Below are positions 47,115 to 56,212 of a stretch of 64,000 nucleotides of DNA, in pieces. The translations under genes and the position numbers were made by a program. The notes beneath the pieces were generated by a model. The model saw only the letters and a list, made by a program, of their open reading frames with translations. It made no database searches and was not told where the DNA came from. Positions within the stretch are counted from its first letter, which is position 1. Every line of letters begins with the position of its first letter. This stretch comes from Staphylococcus marylandisciuri (GTDB taxonomy: Bacteria > Bacillota > Bacilli > Staphylococcales > Staphylococcaceae), in NCBI RefSeq assembly GCF_025519785.1, contig NZ_JAOPKZ010000002.1, positions 124,001 through 188,000 of the forward strand, written 5' to 3'.

Positions 47115-48512
47115 ATGTCATCATCTGCAGTAACCATACAGACAAAGCAGGACATCATCGATTATGTGAATGGTCAAAAAAACACGAAACGTATAGCATT
47201 ACTGCTCATCATTGTGCTCGGAACTATATTCTTAGATGCCTATGATTTAACTATCCTCGGAACAGCTACAGACCAACTCACTTCTGAATTTAAGCTTTCA
47301 AAAGCCTATCTCTCCTACATCATGACTGCTATGCCTTTCGGGGCTTTATTCGGTGCAGCATTAGGTGGATTTTACGCGGATAAACTAGGAAGAAAGCTAA
47401 TTCTCTCTGTTTCTTTAATCTCACTTATTATAGGGTCGATAGGAGCTGCTTTAGCACCTTCTCCAATCATCTTACTTTGCTTTCGGTTACTGATGGGGTT
47501 TGCGATAGGAATGGATAGCCCAGTTGCCTTTACCTTTGTAGCTGAAATTAGTAACCAAAAATCGAAAGGACGAAATGTGAATTACTGGCAAGTTGTATGG
47601 TACATAGCAGTAGTCAGTTCTGCATTAATCGTCATGTTCTTCTACAGTTTAGGTACGGGTGCCTTACTCTGGAGATATTCAGTTGGAATGGGCGCTATAT
47701 TTGCAGTCATCATTCTCATTCTACGCTTAATCTACCTCAGCGAAAGTCCTACTTGGTCTATGAAGAACAAGACATTGACAGAAGCATGTCATGAACTCGA
47801 ACAGAATTATAATATTTCTGTCCATCTAGATCCTAAGCAAGGTGAAGAGGCACTGTATGATAAGAGAGAGGTCAAGCACCCGATGCGTATTTTATTCAAC
47901 GCGCGCTATCGTAAAAGGACTATACTAGCTACTGCCATCGCTACACTTCAAGGTATGCAATATTACGCTATAGGCCTCTACATCCCTTTAATTGCGACTA
48001 CGATCATGGGAGAAGATAAGTTACAATCTCTTTCAGGGACTGCTTTAATTAATATTGCTGGAATCTTCGGCGGTTTAATAGGTGCTTTGCTCACGCCTAA
48101 AATAGGTGCCCGACGATTAACGATTATCGGATTTGCGCTTGTTGCGAGTATGATGCTCCTCATCGGTAATCTCTACGGACATGTCTTCACGTGGCTTATC
48201 GCTGTAATGGTCGGGGTCTTTCTATTCGGACATGCAGGTGGTCCAGGCACCCAAGGTAAAGCCATTGCTTCTTTATCTTACCCTACCATTCTTCGCGGAA
48301 AAGGTACTGGATTTGTCGAGTCAGTAAGTCGTTTCGGCAGCATGTTTGGTACATTCGTCTTTCCAATTATTTACGGTAGCTTCGGTTTGAACAACACCAT
48401 GCTTATCTTAGCTCTGTTCCCTATACTCGGAGTTATTATAACCACGGTAATACGCTGGGAGCCAGTAGGTAAAGACCTTGAATACGAAGATAAATATATT
48501 GAAAAAGTATAG
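47115..48512 (+). CDS. MFS transporter, sugar/organic anion type
   Basis: This is a 465-residue permease with 12 predicted helices. It shows the sugar-porter-like motifs DAYDLTILGTATDQL in helix 1, GGFYADKLGRKLIL in the first cytoplasmic loop, and YLSESPTWSMKNKT after helix 6; the latter resembles the PESPRWL motif. The family includes phosphate, aromatic acid and sugar importers, and the substrate is not decided. Start ATG follows AGGAGG. It is divergent from the GDPD gene, so a glycerophosphodiester or phosphate link is possible but inferred. Confidence 0.78.
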   Translation: MSSSAVTIQTKQDIIDYVNGQKNTKRIALLLIIVLGTIFLDAYDLTILGTATDQLTSEFKLSKAYLSYIMTAMPFGALFGAALGGFYADKLGRKLILSVSLISLIIGSIGAALAPSPIILLCFRLLMGFAIGMDSPVAFTFVAEISNQKSKGRNVNYWQVVWYIAVVSSALIVMFFYSLGTGALLWRYSVGMGAIFAVIILILRLIYLSESPTWSMKNKTLTEACHELEQNYNISVHLDPKQGEEALYDKREVKHPMRILFNARYRKRTILATAIATLQGMQYYAIGLYIPLIATTIMGEDKLQSLSGTALINIAGIFGGLIGALLTPKIGARRLTIIGFALVASMMLLIGNLYGHVFTWLIAVMVGVFLFGHAGGPGTQGKAIASLSYPTILRGKGTGFVESVSRFGSMFGTFVFPIIYGSFGLNNTMLILALFPILGVIITTVIRWEPVGKDLEYEDKYIEKV

Positions 48513-48554
48513 AGTCTAGGATAAAAAAGCTGAGATATAAATCCTAGAAAAAAA

Positions 48555-48865
48555 GGGGAGCGGGACAGAAATCTAATTTGAATAAAAAAGATTTCGTAGT
48601 CCCGCCCCGGCAAGGATGACTAGAATTGAAAAAAGCTTGATACAAGCGCATTTTCAAATCAGTCATCTACTGCCAAGATGCTGAAAGCGGCTGAGACGTT
48701 ACATTATGTCCCAGCCTCTTTCTTCTTGGGAGCGGGGCAGAAATCTAATATGAATAAAAAGATTTCGTAGTCCCGCTCCCCTCCGGCTTCGCTTTTATAG
48801 GGCCGCCCCAACTTGCATGGCTTGCGGAAACTGATTTACCAGTTTCTCTGTGTTGGGGCCCCGCC
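48555..48865. repeat. Composite repeat A-C-B-A-D (A copies 15 and 16)
   Basis: A (48555-48609), C (48609-48677), B (48688-48718), A (48728-48780) and a STAR-like unit with core GTGTTGGGGCCCC (about 48795-48865) lie between convergent genes. It is the longest mixed run in the window. Confidence 0.85.
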
Positions 48866-48926
48866 CCCAACACTAAGAGAGGGTTGAGCATGCTCCTCCG
48901 TTTATCATGTCATCCCGACTCACATA

Positions 48927-50078
48927 CTATTCAAGGTCAGATTTAAAGAAATCTCCCATTTTACTTGCTGCATGGTCAGAAAACATGAATTCTAAATTAT
49001 CTTGTGACTCTTGAGCACTCTTACTTGAAGATAGATACATAGCCTCTTCATATTCGTGAATGACATCTTCAATACGTGTATTATGCTCTATAGCTTGATC
49101 AAACAAGAAAGCATCATAAAGTGCAGTGTTCACACCTTCACCAGCAAATGGACTCATTAGATGGGCTGCATCTCCTAGCAAAGTAAGGCGTTGATCGCTC
49201 TTCCAAGTCAGTCCTATAGGAAGTTTGTAAATACGGCGATAATATACTTCTTCACCTGCACATTTAATATAATCTTGTAACTCAGGTGCCCAATCAGCAA
49301 AGTCGTTCAATAATTGGTCTTGCAGTTCAGCCAACGACAAGCTCTTGTAGTAATCTAATTGTGTAGCATCTGTTCTAAATGAGACATATACCTTGATACG
49401 TCCGTCACCATTGAGTTGTGCTAATAGAGCTCGATCTCCACCAAGTGCCATCATCTTGCCGCGTTGGTTGTACTCATACAGCTGTGGATAGTCTTCTTGG
49501 GCCCGGTCAATATTCAACTCCACCATAGAGATACCAGTGTACTCTATGTCGTGTGATGTAAGGTAAGGTCGTACTTTTGAGAATGCGCCATCTACACCGA
49601 TAACTAAGTCTGCTGTTATACTGTCACCATTCGTAAAGTGCACTATCTTCTTACTATCAGCAGCACTTTCCATACGCTCAAATTGGTATTGATAGCGAAT
49701 ATTCCGCTGATCAATGTGTTTCATTATGAGGTCACATAACTCTCCGCGGTCTATTTCTGGTCGCCCACCTTCTTCGTTTGCATCGACAACTTCTTTATAA
49801 GTGACTTGTCCATCGGGTGCAACGACCTTCGTATCCTCGCCCTCAAAACGTACGAGGGACTTAAATTCTTCAGTCAAATTAGCTCTGTGTATGGCTAATT
49901 GACCACTCTCTTCATGAATATCGAGTGAACCTCCTCTATCTGTATTAACGTTTTGTGCGCCTTTTTCGTAAATGGTAAAGGGTATATCACGTTGCTGGAG
50001 AAGCAGACCGAGCATTAATCCCCCCGGCCCTCCACCAATAATTGCGACTTTATCTATCTCTTTTATATTCATCAACAT
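48927..50078 (-). CDS. FAD-dependent monooxygenase, TetX-like
   Basis: This is a flavoprotein hydroxylase of 383 residues. The FAD motif IIGGGPGGLMLGLLLQQ is near residue 14, GGSLDIHEESGQLAIHRA and RPEIDRGELCDLI follow in the same order as in TetX, DG motif in VIGVDGAFSKVR, and GDAAHLMSPFAGEGVNTALYDA closes the FAD site. TetX hydroxylates and inactivates tetracyclines; relatives act on other aromatic compounds, so resistance is not implied by similarity alone. It follows a PadR-type repressor by 18 bp in the same operon, under a promoter with three palindromes. Confidence 0.8.
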   Translation of the reverse strand: MLMNIKEIDKVAIIGGGPGGLMLGLLLQQRDIPFTIYEKGAQNVNTDRGGSLDIHEESGQLAIHRANLTEEFKSLVRFEGEDTKVVAPDGQVTYKEVVDANEEGGRPEIDRGELCDLIMKHIDQRNIRYQYQFERMESAADSKKIVHFTNGDSITADLVIGVDGAFSKVRPYLTSHDIEYTGISMVELNIDRAQEDYPQLYEYNQRGKMMALGGDRALLAQLNGDGRIKVYVSFRTDATQLDYYKSLSLAELQDQLLNDFADWAPELQDYIKCAGEEVYYRRIYKLPIGLTWKSDQRLTLLGDAAHLMSPFAGEGVNTALYDAFLFDQAIEHNTRIEDVIHEYEEAMYLSSSKSAQESQDNLEFMFSDHAASKMGDFFKSDLE

Positions 50079-50096
50079 TCACCTTTTACTTTTTTA

Positions 50097-50639
50097 TTAT
50101 AAATTATTTAATTTTTCTTGAGTTTCTTTAATGATTTGATTGAGTTGCTCTTTTTTCTTCTCATCTGACATGGCTTCTTTACTGGCTAACATAAATTGCT
50201 TAAATAACGATTGTAATTCTTCGCGTGCTTTCTGCATTGCTTGAAAGTCGACGTGTTTAAACGCTTCCATGCGTTCTTGGAAAGCCGCTTGTTCAGGGCT
50301 ACTCTGTAAGAAATCCCTCCCTTCTTCAGTGATGGTATAGACTTTTTTCTTACCGTCTTTAGTCGTGGAAACAAATTCACGATCTTCTAACATTTGCAAG
50401 ATAGGGTAGACCGATCCAGGACTAGGAGAGTAGAATCCTTTAAACTTTTCTTCTAATTCTTTAATAATTTGATATCCATGTTTAGGCTCATCTCCGAGCA
50501 TTTGTAATATGACGTATTGTAAATTGCCTTTCTTGAAGAAGCGATCGCGTCCTCCTCGTGCCATACCGAAGCTAAATTGATCGCCACTCATATGTCGCTT
50601 GCTATTGTGCATTCTTCTATTAAATATTTGATTAAACAT
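50097..50639 (-). CDS. PadR-family transcriptional repressor
   Basis: This is a 180-residue winged-helix regulator. The N-terminal PadR domain is clear: LQYVILQMLGDEPKHGYQIIKELEE, then YSPSPGSVYPILQMLEDREFVSTT and KVYTITEEGRDFL. The C-terminal part (about residues 115-180) is a long charged helix for dimerisation. An N-terminal basic segment of about 30 residues precedes the domain. It is first in a two-gene operon with the TetX-like flavoprotein, and very probably represses its own operon through the three palindromes upstream. Confidence 0.88.
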   Translation of the reverse strand: MFNQIFNRRMHNSKRHMSGDQFSFGMARGGRDRFFKKGNLQYVILQMLGDEPKHGYQIIKELEEKFKGFYSPSPGSVYPILQMLEDREFVSTTKDGKKKVYTITEEGRDFLQSSPEQAAFQERMEAFKHVDFQAMQKAREELQSLFKQFMLASKEAMSDEKKKEQLNQIIKETQEKLNNL

Positions 50640-50660
50640 TTATATCACCTTTCTTTATTT

Positions 50661-50712
50661 CGATATATCGAAATTATAAACGATATATCGGAATTCTGTC
50701 AACGATATATCG
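50661..50712 (-). promoter_or_regulatory. PadR operon promoter with three CGATATATCG operators
   Basis: On the minus strand TTGACA (50702-50697), an 18-bp spacer and TATAAT (50678-50673) form a consensus promoter. Identical 10-bp palindromes CGATATATCG lie at 50661-50670, 50681-50690 and 50703-50712, that is downstream of the -10, between the boxes, and upstream of the -35. Centres are 20 and 22 bp apart. Confidence 0.85.
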
Positions 50713-51012
50713 TTATTATTTTTAAAAGTAGCTTCTAAACTGCTTTTAAGCGATTAAATTTAAATGTTTCACTACTAATGCTGTCCTTCGTTGATTCGTT
50801 ATAAGAAAAAGTTCGAAGTAAATAAAACAAATGAGTTTGTAGTAAATACTATAGTGGATGCATCGTAGCTAACTGAATCTGAACGACTGTTAGGTCGACC
50901 ATCGAGCTATTCTTACCTGGAATTTGACATACGAAACGAGACGCTTGGGGCAAGCTCAGACTGTACTATCAGAGAGGCAGTCCTGTATTACGAAGTAGTG
51001 TCATAAAATAAA

Positions 51013-51063
51013 GAAGCGGGACAGAAATCTAATTTGAATAAAAAGATTTCTGTCCCGCTCCCC
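51013..51063. repeat. Repeat family A hairpin, copy 17
   Basis: This is a near-perfect palindrome downstream of the racemase-like gene. Between it and the PadR promoter (50720-51012) nothing else was recognised. Confidence 0.85.
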
Positions 51064-51219
51064 AAATTTTGTCGCATCATGCGCGTTTCCATCGATATTC
51101 CTGACTTTGAGACGCCGTTAATCGGTTACCCCGGAACACAGAAGCTCTATGTCTCAACCACATCTCTCCATGTATAACTTATATTTATGAAGATCGGAAA
51201 TAAGAAGTATCATCTCAAA

Positions 51220-52038
51220 CTAATCACATTTAATATCTACTTCTTCAATGTCCATTTTAATATTAAGCTTATTTAACGTATCTTCAAAGTTTTCTAAAGT
51301 GTAATCATCGCAAGTTGAAACGAGCGCTTTCACTTGCCCTTTCCCTTTAGTCATTACATCGTTCAAAGCTTCTATGATGTGTTTAGCTGGGTCTAAGAAC
51401 TTAAATTGTGGATATAGAATCGTTAAATAGGGTTGTATCCACGGCAAATGAGTAGATGACAGTGTAAATGTATCTACTTCGGGATCACGCTCTCTAATCT
51501 GCCGTATAAAGTCTTTCAATTGTTCCTTTACTTCAGCTGGATGATTTATGAAAGCCCCGGATTCTACTAGCTGGATAATATCTGATGCATTAATTGCACT
51601 AACTAAAGCTTCAGTTCCTTCTTTCTCTTCTTCAATATAATGATGAATGCGCTCGCTTTCCACCAGTGATTTAGCACCTAGTACAGCCACGTGCTTTGTT
51701 TTTGAACTCTCTATTGCTTGTTTCACTGGTGGTTTAATACCATAAATCGGGATTTCATACTGAGCTTTGACCTCATCTAATACCATAACAGAAGGTGCAT
51801 TTGACGCCACAATAATAGCTTTAGGTTGATATTGCATGAGATAATCAATCGTACGCGTAATGATATGACGCAGTTCACCTTTAGTCTTATTACCATATGG
51901 AAAATGCGCCCGATCAGCGAAATAAATAATATTTTGTTTAGGATAATAAGCTTTTATCAATTCTACTACAGCATAACTACCTATACCTGCATCAAAGACT
52001 GCAATACTGTTAGCGAAATCTTGCTTATTCGCTTTCAT
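51220..52038 (-). CDS. Glutamate racemase homologue lacking both catalytic cysteines
   Basis: This 272-residue protein has the MurI fold throughout: FDAGIGSYAVVELIKAYYP near residue 15, HFPYGNKTKGEL near 46, and a C-terminal half with STHLPWIQPYL. Normal MurI uses two cysteines, in (A)CNTA and in LGCTHYP. Here the first block reads VASNAPS (serine at residue 79, codon at 51802-51804) and the second LSSTHLP (serine at residue 195, codon at 51454-51456). The two-base catalytic pair is therefore missing, so ordinary racemisation is unlikely. The frame is intact and has a fair ribosome site. It may bind D- or L-glutamate or nucleotide precursors, or act on DNA gyrase, as some MurI do, but these are guesses. 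Confidence 0.78.
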   Translation of the reverse strand: MKANKQDFANSIAVFDAGIGSYAVVELIKAYYPKQNIIYFADRAHFPYGNKTKGELRHIITRTIDYLMQYQPKAIIVASNAPSVMVLDEVKAQYEIPIYGIKPPVKQAIESSKTKHVAVLGAKSLVESERIHHYIEEEKEGTEALVSAINASDIIQLVESGAFINHPAEVKEQLKDFIRQIRERDPEVDTFTLSSTHLPWIQPYLTILYPQFKFLDPAKHIIEALNDVMTKGKGQVKALVSTCDDYTLENFEDTLNKLNIKMDIEEVDIKCD

Positions 52039-52208
52039 CGTAGCACCCTCATTCTTAAATATGTTCTCACCTACTATAACACTTATCTCATCATTCAGCT
52101 AGCATGCCTAAGATAAACACTCTGACTTGAGCCAGTTATCCCATGTGTGATTTATTCCTGTATAAATGCTGATTCTATTGAGTTGCACGCCTCTTCTATA
52201 CGGGGACC

Positions 52209-53246
52209 TTACATCAATGTCTTATCAGCGCGTTTATTATAAATCCAGCGTAGTAATAACGCTCCAACGATGATGAGACCGATAATCCCAAAGATAGGAA
52301 AGACAACATTCACGAGTTGGACGAAACCGACAAAGCTAAGCAAGAAAGCTGCTACTAGGGAAATTGTTAATAAGAGCGCGTATTTTTTAGTTTTATGCTC
52401 ACTAAAACGCGTTAAGAAAGGATAAAGCATGCCTATACAGCTATTGAATATAACTCCAAACATTACCGCAGACATTAGTATACCTAGCCAAGGATGGATT
52501 TCGTTAGCTAATAATAACGTAGGTATATCTACACTGTTCGCTGCTTTAATATTAGCTAAAAGGCCTGCAACCATGAGCAATAATAGTAAACTAAATACGA
52601 AACCGCCATAATAAGCACCGCGTCGCGCCGTCTTATGACTCATAGCATTACTACCGACTATCGTTAGGAAACTAAAACTATTTCCTATTATGAGTCCTCC
52701 ATAATCAATCGCATCCCACCACCAGTAATGCGAGGAAGCTTTATCAGGTTTAACATATGCATGTACTTGATCAAATGAAATGGAAGGATTAAGTATATTG
52801 TAGCCAGCTATCACTAGCACTACAACGACGAGAAATGGCGTTACGAAACCTAAGAGTGCAAGAATTTTATTAAACCTTAGTTGCAATACAATAAAGAGAA
52901 GCACAACTATAGCTAAAGAACCGACCCATTTAGGTACGTCGAAACCCTGGTTAAGTGCTGATCCCCCGCCAGCAATCATAATAACTGTCAATCCAAATAA
53001 GAAGAAAATAGTGATATAGTCAATCAGGGTTCCAACTTTTTTACCGAAAAGACTATGTAATGAGACCTCATAAGTATCCGCATTTAAGCGATAGCCTACC
53101 TTTGAAATCTGCCGAGTACCGAACGTAACTATCACCCCGGTAACGATAGCACCTAAATAGGCATAATTACCGTGGTTGACGTAAAATTGTAATAGCTCCT
53201 GACCAGTGGTGAATCCCGCGCCAACAATGAAACTAAGATAAGCCAA
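52209..53246 (-). CDS. YkvI-family membrane transporter (start uncertain)
   Basis: This is an integral membrane protein with about ten hydrophobic segments, resembling Bacillus YkvI, a distant APC/SNF-like transporter. FIVGAGFTTGQELLQFYVNHG near the N-terminus is the family hallmark. The only conventional start in frame is TTG 53246, which lies inside the first helix and has no ribosome site. The frame is open to 53291, adding the missing part of helix 1 (AAFGIALAYL), but offers only ATT (53291, 53288) or CTG (53285) codons behind AAGGGG. Alternatively, removing one T of a TTT run (53280-53282) would join it to ATG 53295. The substrate is unknown. Confidence 0.7.
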   Translation of the reverse strand: MAYLSFIVGAGFTTGQELLQFYVNHGNYAYLGAIVTGVIVTFGTRQISKVGYRLNADTYEVSLHSLFGKKVGTLIDYITIFFLFGLTVIMIAGGGSALNQGFDVPKWVGSLAIVVLLFIVLQLRFNKILALLGFVTPFLVVVVLVIAGYNILNPSISFDQVHAYVKPDKASSHYWWWDAIDYGGLIIGNSFSFLTIVGSNAMSHKTARRGAYYGGFVFSLLLLLMVAGLLANIKAANSVDIPTLLLANEIHPWLGILMSAVMFGVIFNSCIGMLYPFLTRFSEHKTKKYALLLTISLVAAFLLSFVGFVQLVNVVFPIFGIIGLIIVGALLLRWIYNKRADKTLM

Positions 53247-53394
53247 AGCGATACCAAAGGCTGCTTTATTGTGTTGATTAAACAGAATAATTCATCCCCT
53301 TCATAAATATGACATAACAATGTAGCATTATAACATAATGGCCAAAACGTTAATTTCACATTAGTAGTGAAGCTGGGGAATTAATCACTAAAAA

Positions 53395-53438
53395 ACAGCA
53401 GCAAGCTATTTTCTAATTGAAAATCATCTTACAGCTGT
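53395..53438. terminator. Hairpin of repeat family F, copy 1
   Basis: ACAGCAGCAAG and CTTACAGCTGT arms (imperfect), with loop containing CTAATTGA. A second copy is at 57905-57948. Confidence 0.6.
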
Positions 53439-53736
53439 TCTCTGTTTATATATCACTTCGAAATGCATGACTGCGCTTTCCTCGGAATACCATCTACTCA
53501 TAAATATTACATATTTACATGTCATTAGACTTTTGAATATTTTAATTATACAGTATAGTGAATCTTATTATTATTAATCATGCGCTAATGTTTGAGTCAT
53601 TACGCACGTATCATTGTTATACAAAGCGAGCTTAGATGTGGTACTTCCTAGATTTAAGACAAGTATCAAATTCACTCACCTACTGCCCCGATACTCCTAT
53701 GTTAATTATCGCGTAGCGCTAGTATGATTGCTGCTC

Positions 53737-53787
53737 GGGAGCGGGACAAAAATATAATTTGAATAAAAAGATTTCTGTCCCGCTCCC
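53737..53787. repeat. Repeat family A hairpin, copy 18
   Basis: This palindrome with small changes (ACAAAAATATAATT) lies downstream of the XRE regulator gene. Confidence 0.8.
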
Positions 53788-53912
53788 AATTGCTTCTGAC
53801 CACACCTTTCGTCCAAGTCCATCAAATCATTAACGGTGTAATTAGAGCGTTAATAACATGTTACCGCACTGCTTAAAATGACTGATTACGTTTCACATGA
53901 AACAACTCTCTT

Positions 53913-54767
53913 TCAGTGAGAGGAAGAAAGTTTACGCATCAATTTCTGTAATTTTTCCTCTGTACCCGAACCTTCAGCAGGTGTATAAATACTACAGCGT
54001 AAATCTGCTTCGCCTTGTACACGCATGGAAGTTAAATCAAATAGCATCTTACCTGCTTTGACGTGACGAAATTCTATTTGCATTTCAGGCGCTTTACTGA
54101 CCTGACTTTCTTGCCATAAACTTCTGAATTCCGGGTAAGTTTCACTCATGTCATCTATAAATTGGTTATACCATTCATCACCAAGATAGTGACCGTAATA
54201 AGAGCGGAATATAGCTAAAAACCCTTTTACAAAGTGATTCCAATTCGTCGCTAATGCTTTGAATTCTTTGCGGGCAAACAACAGTCGAATCAAATTGCGC
54301 TCTTCTACTGGGATCTGATTAAAATCTATGAATACGTGTGAAGCCGCCGCATTCCATCCTACAATAAAGCAGCGACGATCAGTAACAATACTCGGACAAT
54401 AGGTGAGTTCATCTAATATATGCTTTAACGAGTGGCTAATTTCAGGTTGTTGATCATTCCACACCTTGATTTCAGTGGTCTTTTCATAAGCTAAATCATA
54501 CAGATAGTCTTTCTCATCACGATTTAACTGCAGTGTCTTCGATACAGCCTCTAATACGTCAGAAGAGACCGTTATATTACGCCCTTGTTCTAGCCAGGTA
54601 TACCAAGTCGTACTCACTCCTGATAACCTTGCCACTTCTTCTCTTCTTAACCCTGGTGTTCGTCTGCGATTACCCGGAGGCAAACCGATTGACTCAGGTT
54701 TAATTTGAGCACGCTTGATCTTTAGAAACTCTGATAACGTGTTAAGTCGTTTTTGATCCTCCATCAC
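53913..54767 (-). CDS. XRE-family regulator with MmyB-like ligand domain
   Basis: This is a DNA-binding regulator of 284 residues. The N-terminal helix-turn-helix (about residues 20-85) includes GNRRRTPGLRREEVARLSGVSTTWYTWLEQGR, the standard start of MmyB-type proteins. The C-terminal part, CPSIVTDRRCFIVGWNAAASHVF, matches the MmyB-like PAS-related ligand-binding domain, known in actinobacterial homologues to bind fatty acids. The gene is divergent from a FabF-like ketosynthase with 134 bp between them, so regulation of that gene is likely. The start may be GTG 54767 or ATG 54764. Confidence 0.85.
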   Translation of the reverse strand: MMEDQKRLNTLSEFLKIKRAQIKPESIGLPPGNRRRTPGLRREEVARLSGVSTTWYTWLEQGRNITVSSDVLEAVSKTLQLNRDEKDYLYDLAYEKTTEIKVWNDQQPEISHSLKHILDELTYCPSIVTDRRCFIVGWNAAASHVFIDFNQIPVEERNLIRLLFARKEFKALATNWNHFVKGFLAIFRSYYGHYLGDEWYNQFIDDMSETYPEFRSLWQESQVSKAPEMQIEFRHVKAGKMLFDLTSMRVQGEADLRCSIYTPAEGSGTEEKLQKLMRKLSSSH

Positions 54768-54895
54768 CTTTCACCTTCACTACATATAATAATTGTTAGT
54801 CTATTACCTATTAGTAATTATACCATGATAAATCAAACTATTGTAATAGGATAAGATACTTTTTACAATGTGAATAAAAGAGTTTATTTGGAGGA
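54768..54895. promoter_or_regulatory. Divergent promoter region, XRE regulator / FabF-like gene
   Basis: This AT-rich region contains an inverted repeat ATTGTAA (54840-54846) and TTACAAT (54863-54869), a candidate operator for the divergent regulator. Confidence 0.4.
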
Positions 54896-54901
54896 ATGGA
54901 T

Positions 54902-56143
54902 ATGGAGAGAGTTGTAATCACTGGTATGGGCGTAGTTTCTCCAGTAGGTAACGATGTAGATACGTTCTGGAATAACTTAACTGCCGGGAAATCAGGCATA
55001 TCAACTATTGATAAATTGGACACCTCACAGCACAAAGTGTCATTTGGAGGTGTCGTGCGTGATTTCGATGGTGAAGCGTTACTCGGGAGAAAAGCAGCAC
55101 GACGCATGGACAAATTCGCACAGTTCGCTCTTGTCGCTGCTCAACAAGCATGGGAGCAATCTGGACTTTCATCTACTACTATAGACACTGAACGTTTAGG
55201 TGTATATGTTGGGTCCGGCATCGGTGGTTTCGAAACACTGTTCCAAAATTTTCTTAAACTTCAAGATAAAGGGCCTAAGCGCGTAAGCCCTACCTTAGTT
55301 CCTTCAATGATGGCCAATGCGGCTTCAGCTCAAATTAGTATTAACTTTGAAGCAATGGGACCTTCTATGGCACCCGTTTCAGCATGTGCTACAGGCAATC
55401 ATGCAATCGGTGAAGCTTTCCGTTTGATACGTTCTGGTGAAGCAGACGCAATGTTTGCTGGAGGGACTGAGTCAGCAATTAATGACATTTCATTAGCTAG
55501 TTTCGGTAATGCGCGGGCGCTTTCAACGCGCAATGACGATCCACGACGAGCTAGCCGTCCTTTCGACGTCAACCGTGATGGCTTCGTCATTGCAGAGGGT
55601 GCTGGCATTCTCATGTTGGAATCACTGTCTCATGCGAAAAAACGCGGCGCTCACATTATTGCAGAAATGGCAGGCTATGGCGCTAGCTCAGATGCCTATC
55701 ATATGGTTGCTACTCATCCTGAAGGTCGTGGTGCTTATCTAGCCATGCGTGCTGCGTTTAGAAGCGCGGGCATTGACCCAACTGAAGTCGATATCGTTAA
55801 CGCACATGCTACTAGCACACCAGTAGGTGATATCTCAGAAACCAAAGCGCTGAAACAACTCTTAGGCGACCATGCTTATAAATTACCGATTACAGCCAAC
55901 AAATCAATGTTTGGACACATGCTAGGTGCAGCAGGTGGCGCGGAAGCTATCTCACTCGCTATGAGCTTAAACCACAATACCGTCCCACCTACAATTAACT
56001 TAGAAGAACAAGATCCAGAATGTGATTTAGATTATGTACCTAATGAAGCACGAGAATTACCACTTAACGTAGGTATCTCAAATTCATTTGGCTTCGGTGG
56101 TCATAATGCTGCATTAGTCTTTAAGAAGTATAACGGCGATTAA
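54902..56143 (+). CDS. FabF-like 3-oxoacyl-ACP synthase
   Basis: This is a ketoacyl synthase of about 413 residues. The catalytic cysteine is in PVSACATGNHAIGEA, histidines in NAHATSTPVGD and NKSMFGHMLGAAGG, and the C-terminal SNSFGFGGHNAALVFKK completes the KASII pattern. It catalyses condensation of acyl-ACP with malonyl-ACP. It stands outside any fab cluster, divergent from an XRE/MmyB-like regulator. This is either the only FabF or an additional one for special acyl chains. ATG 54896 touches GGAGGA, so ATG 54902 is preferred. Whether the usual fabH-fabF pair exists elsewhere is not visible. Confidence 0.87.
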   Translation: MERVVITGMGVVSPVGNDVDTFWNNLTAGKSGISTIDKLDTSQHKVSFGGVVRDFDGEALLGRKAARRMDKFAQFALVAAQQAWEQSGLSSTTIDTERLGVYVGSGIGGFETLFQNFLKLQDKGPKRVSPTLVPSMMANAASAQISINFEAMGPSMAPVSACATGNHAIGEAFRLIRSGEADAMFAGGTESAINDISLASFGNARALSTRNDDPRRASRPFDVNRDGFVIAEGAGILMLESLSHAKKRGAHIIAEMAGYGASSDAYHMVATHPEGRGAYLAMRAAFRSAGIDPTEVDIVNAHATSTPVGDISETKALKQLLGDHAYKLPITANKSMFGHMLGAAGGAEAISLAMSLNHNTVPPTINLEEQDPECDLDYVPNEARELPLNVGISNSFGFGGHNAALVFKKYNGD

Positions 56144-56212
56144 CACTTACTAATCAAAGTAAACGGTTTACTGCTATCACCTTTAGTCTTCTATATACGT
56201 AAGTTAACTTGT

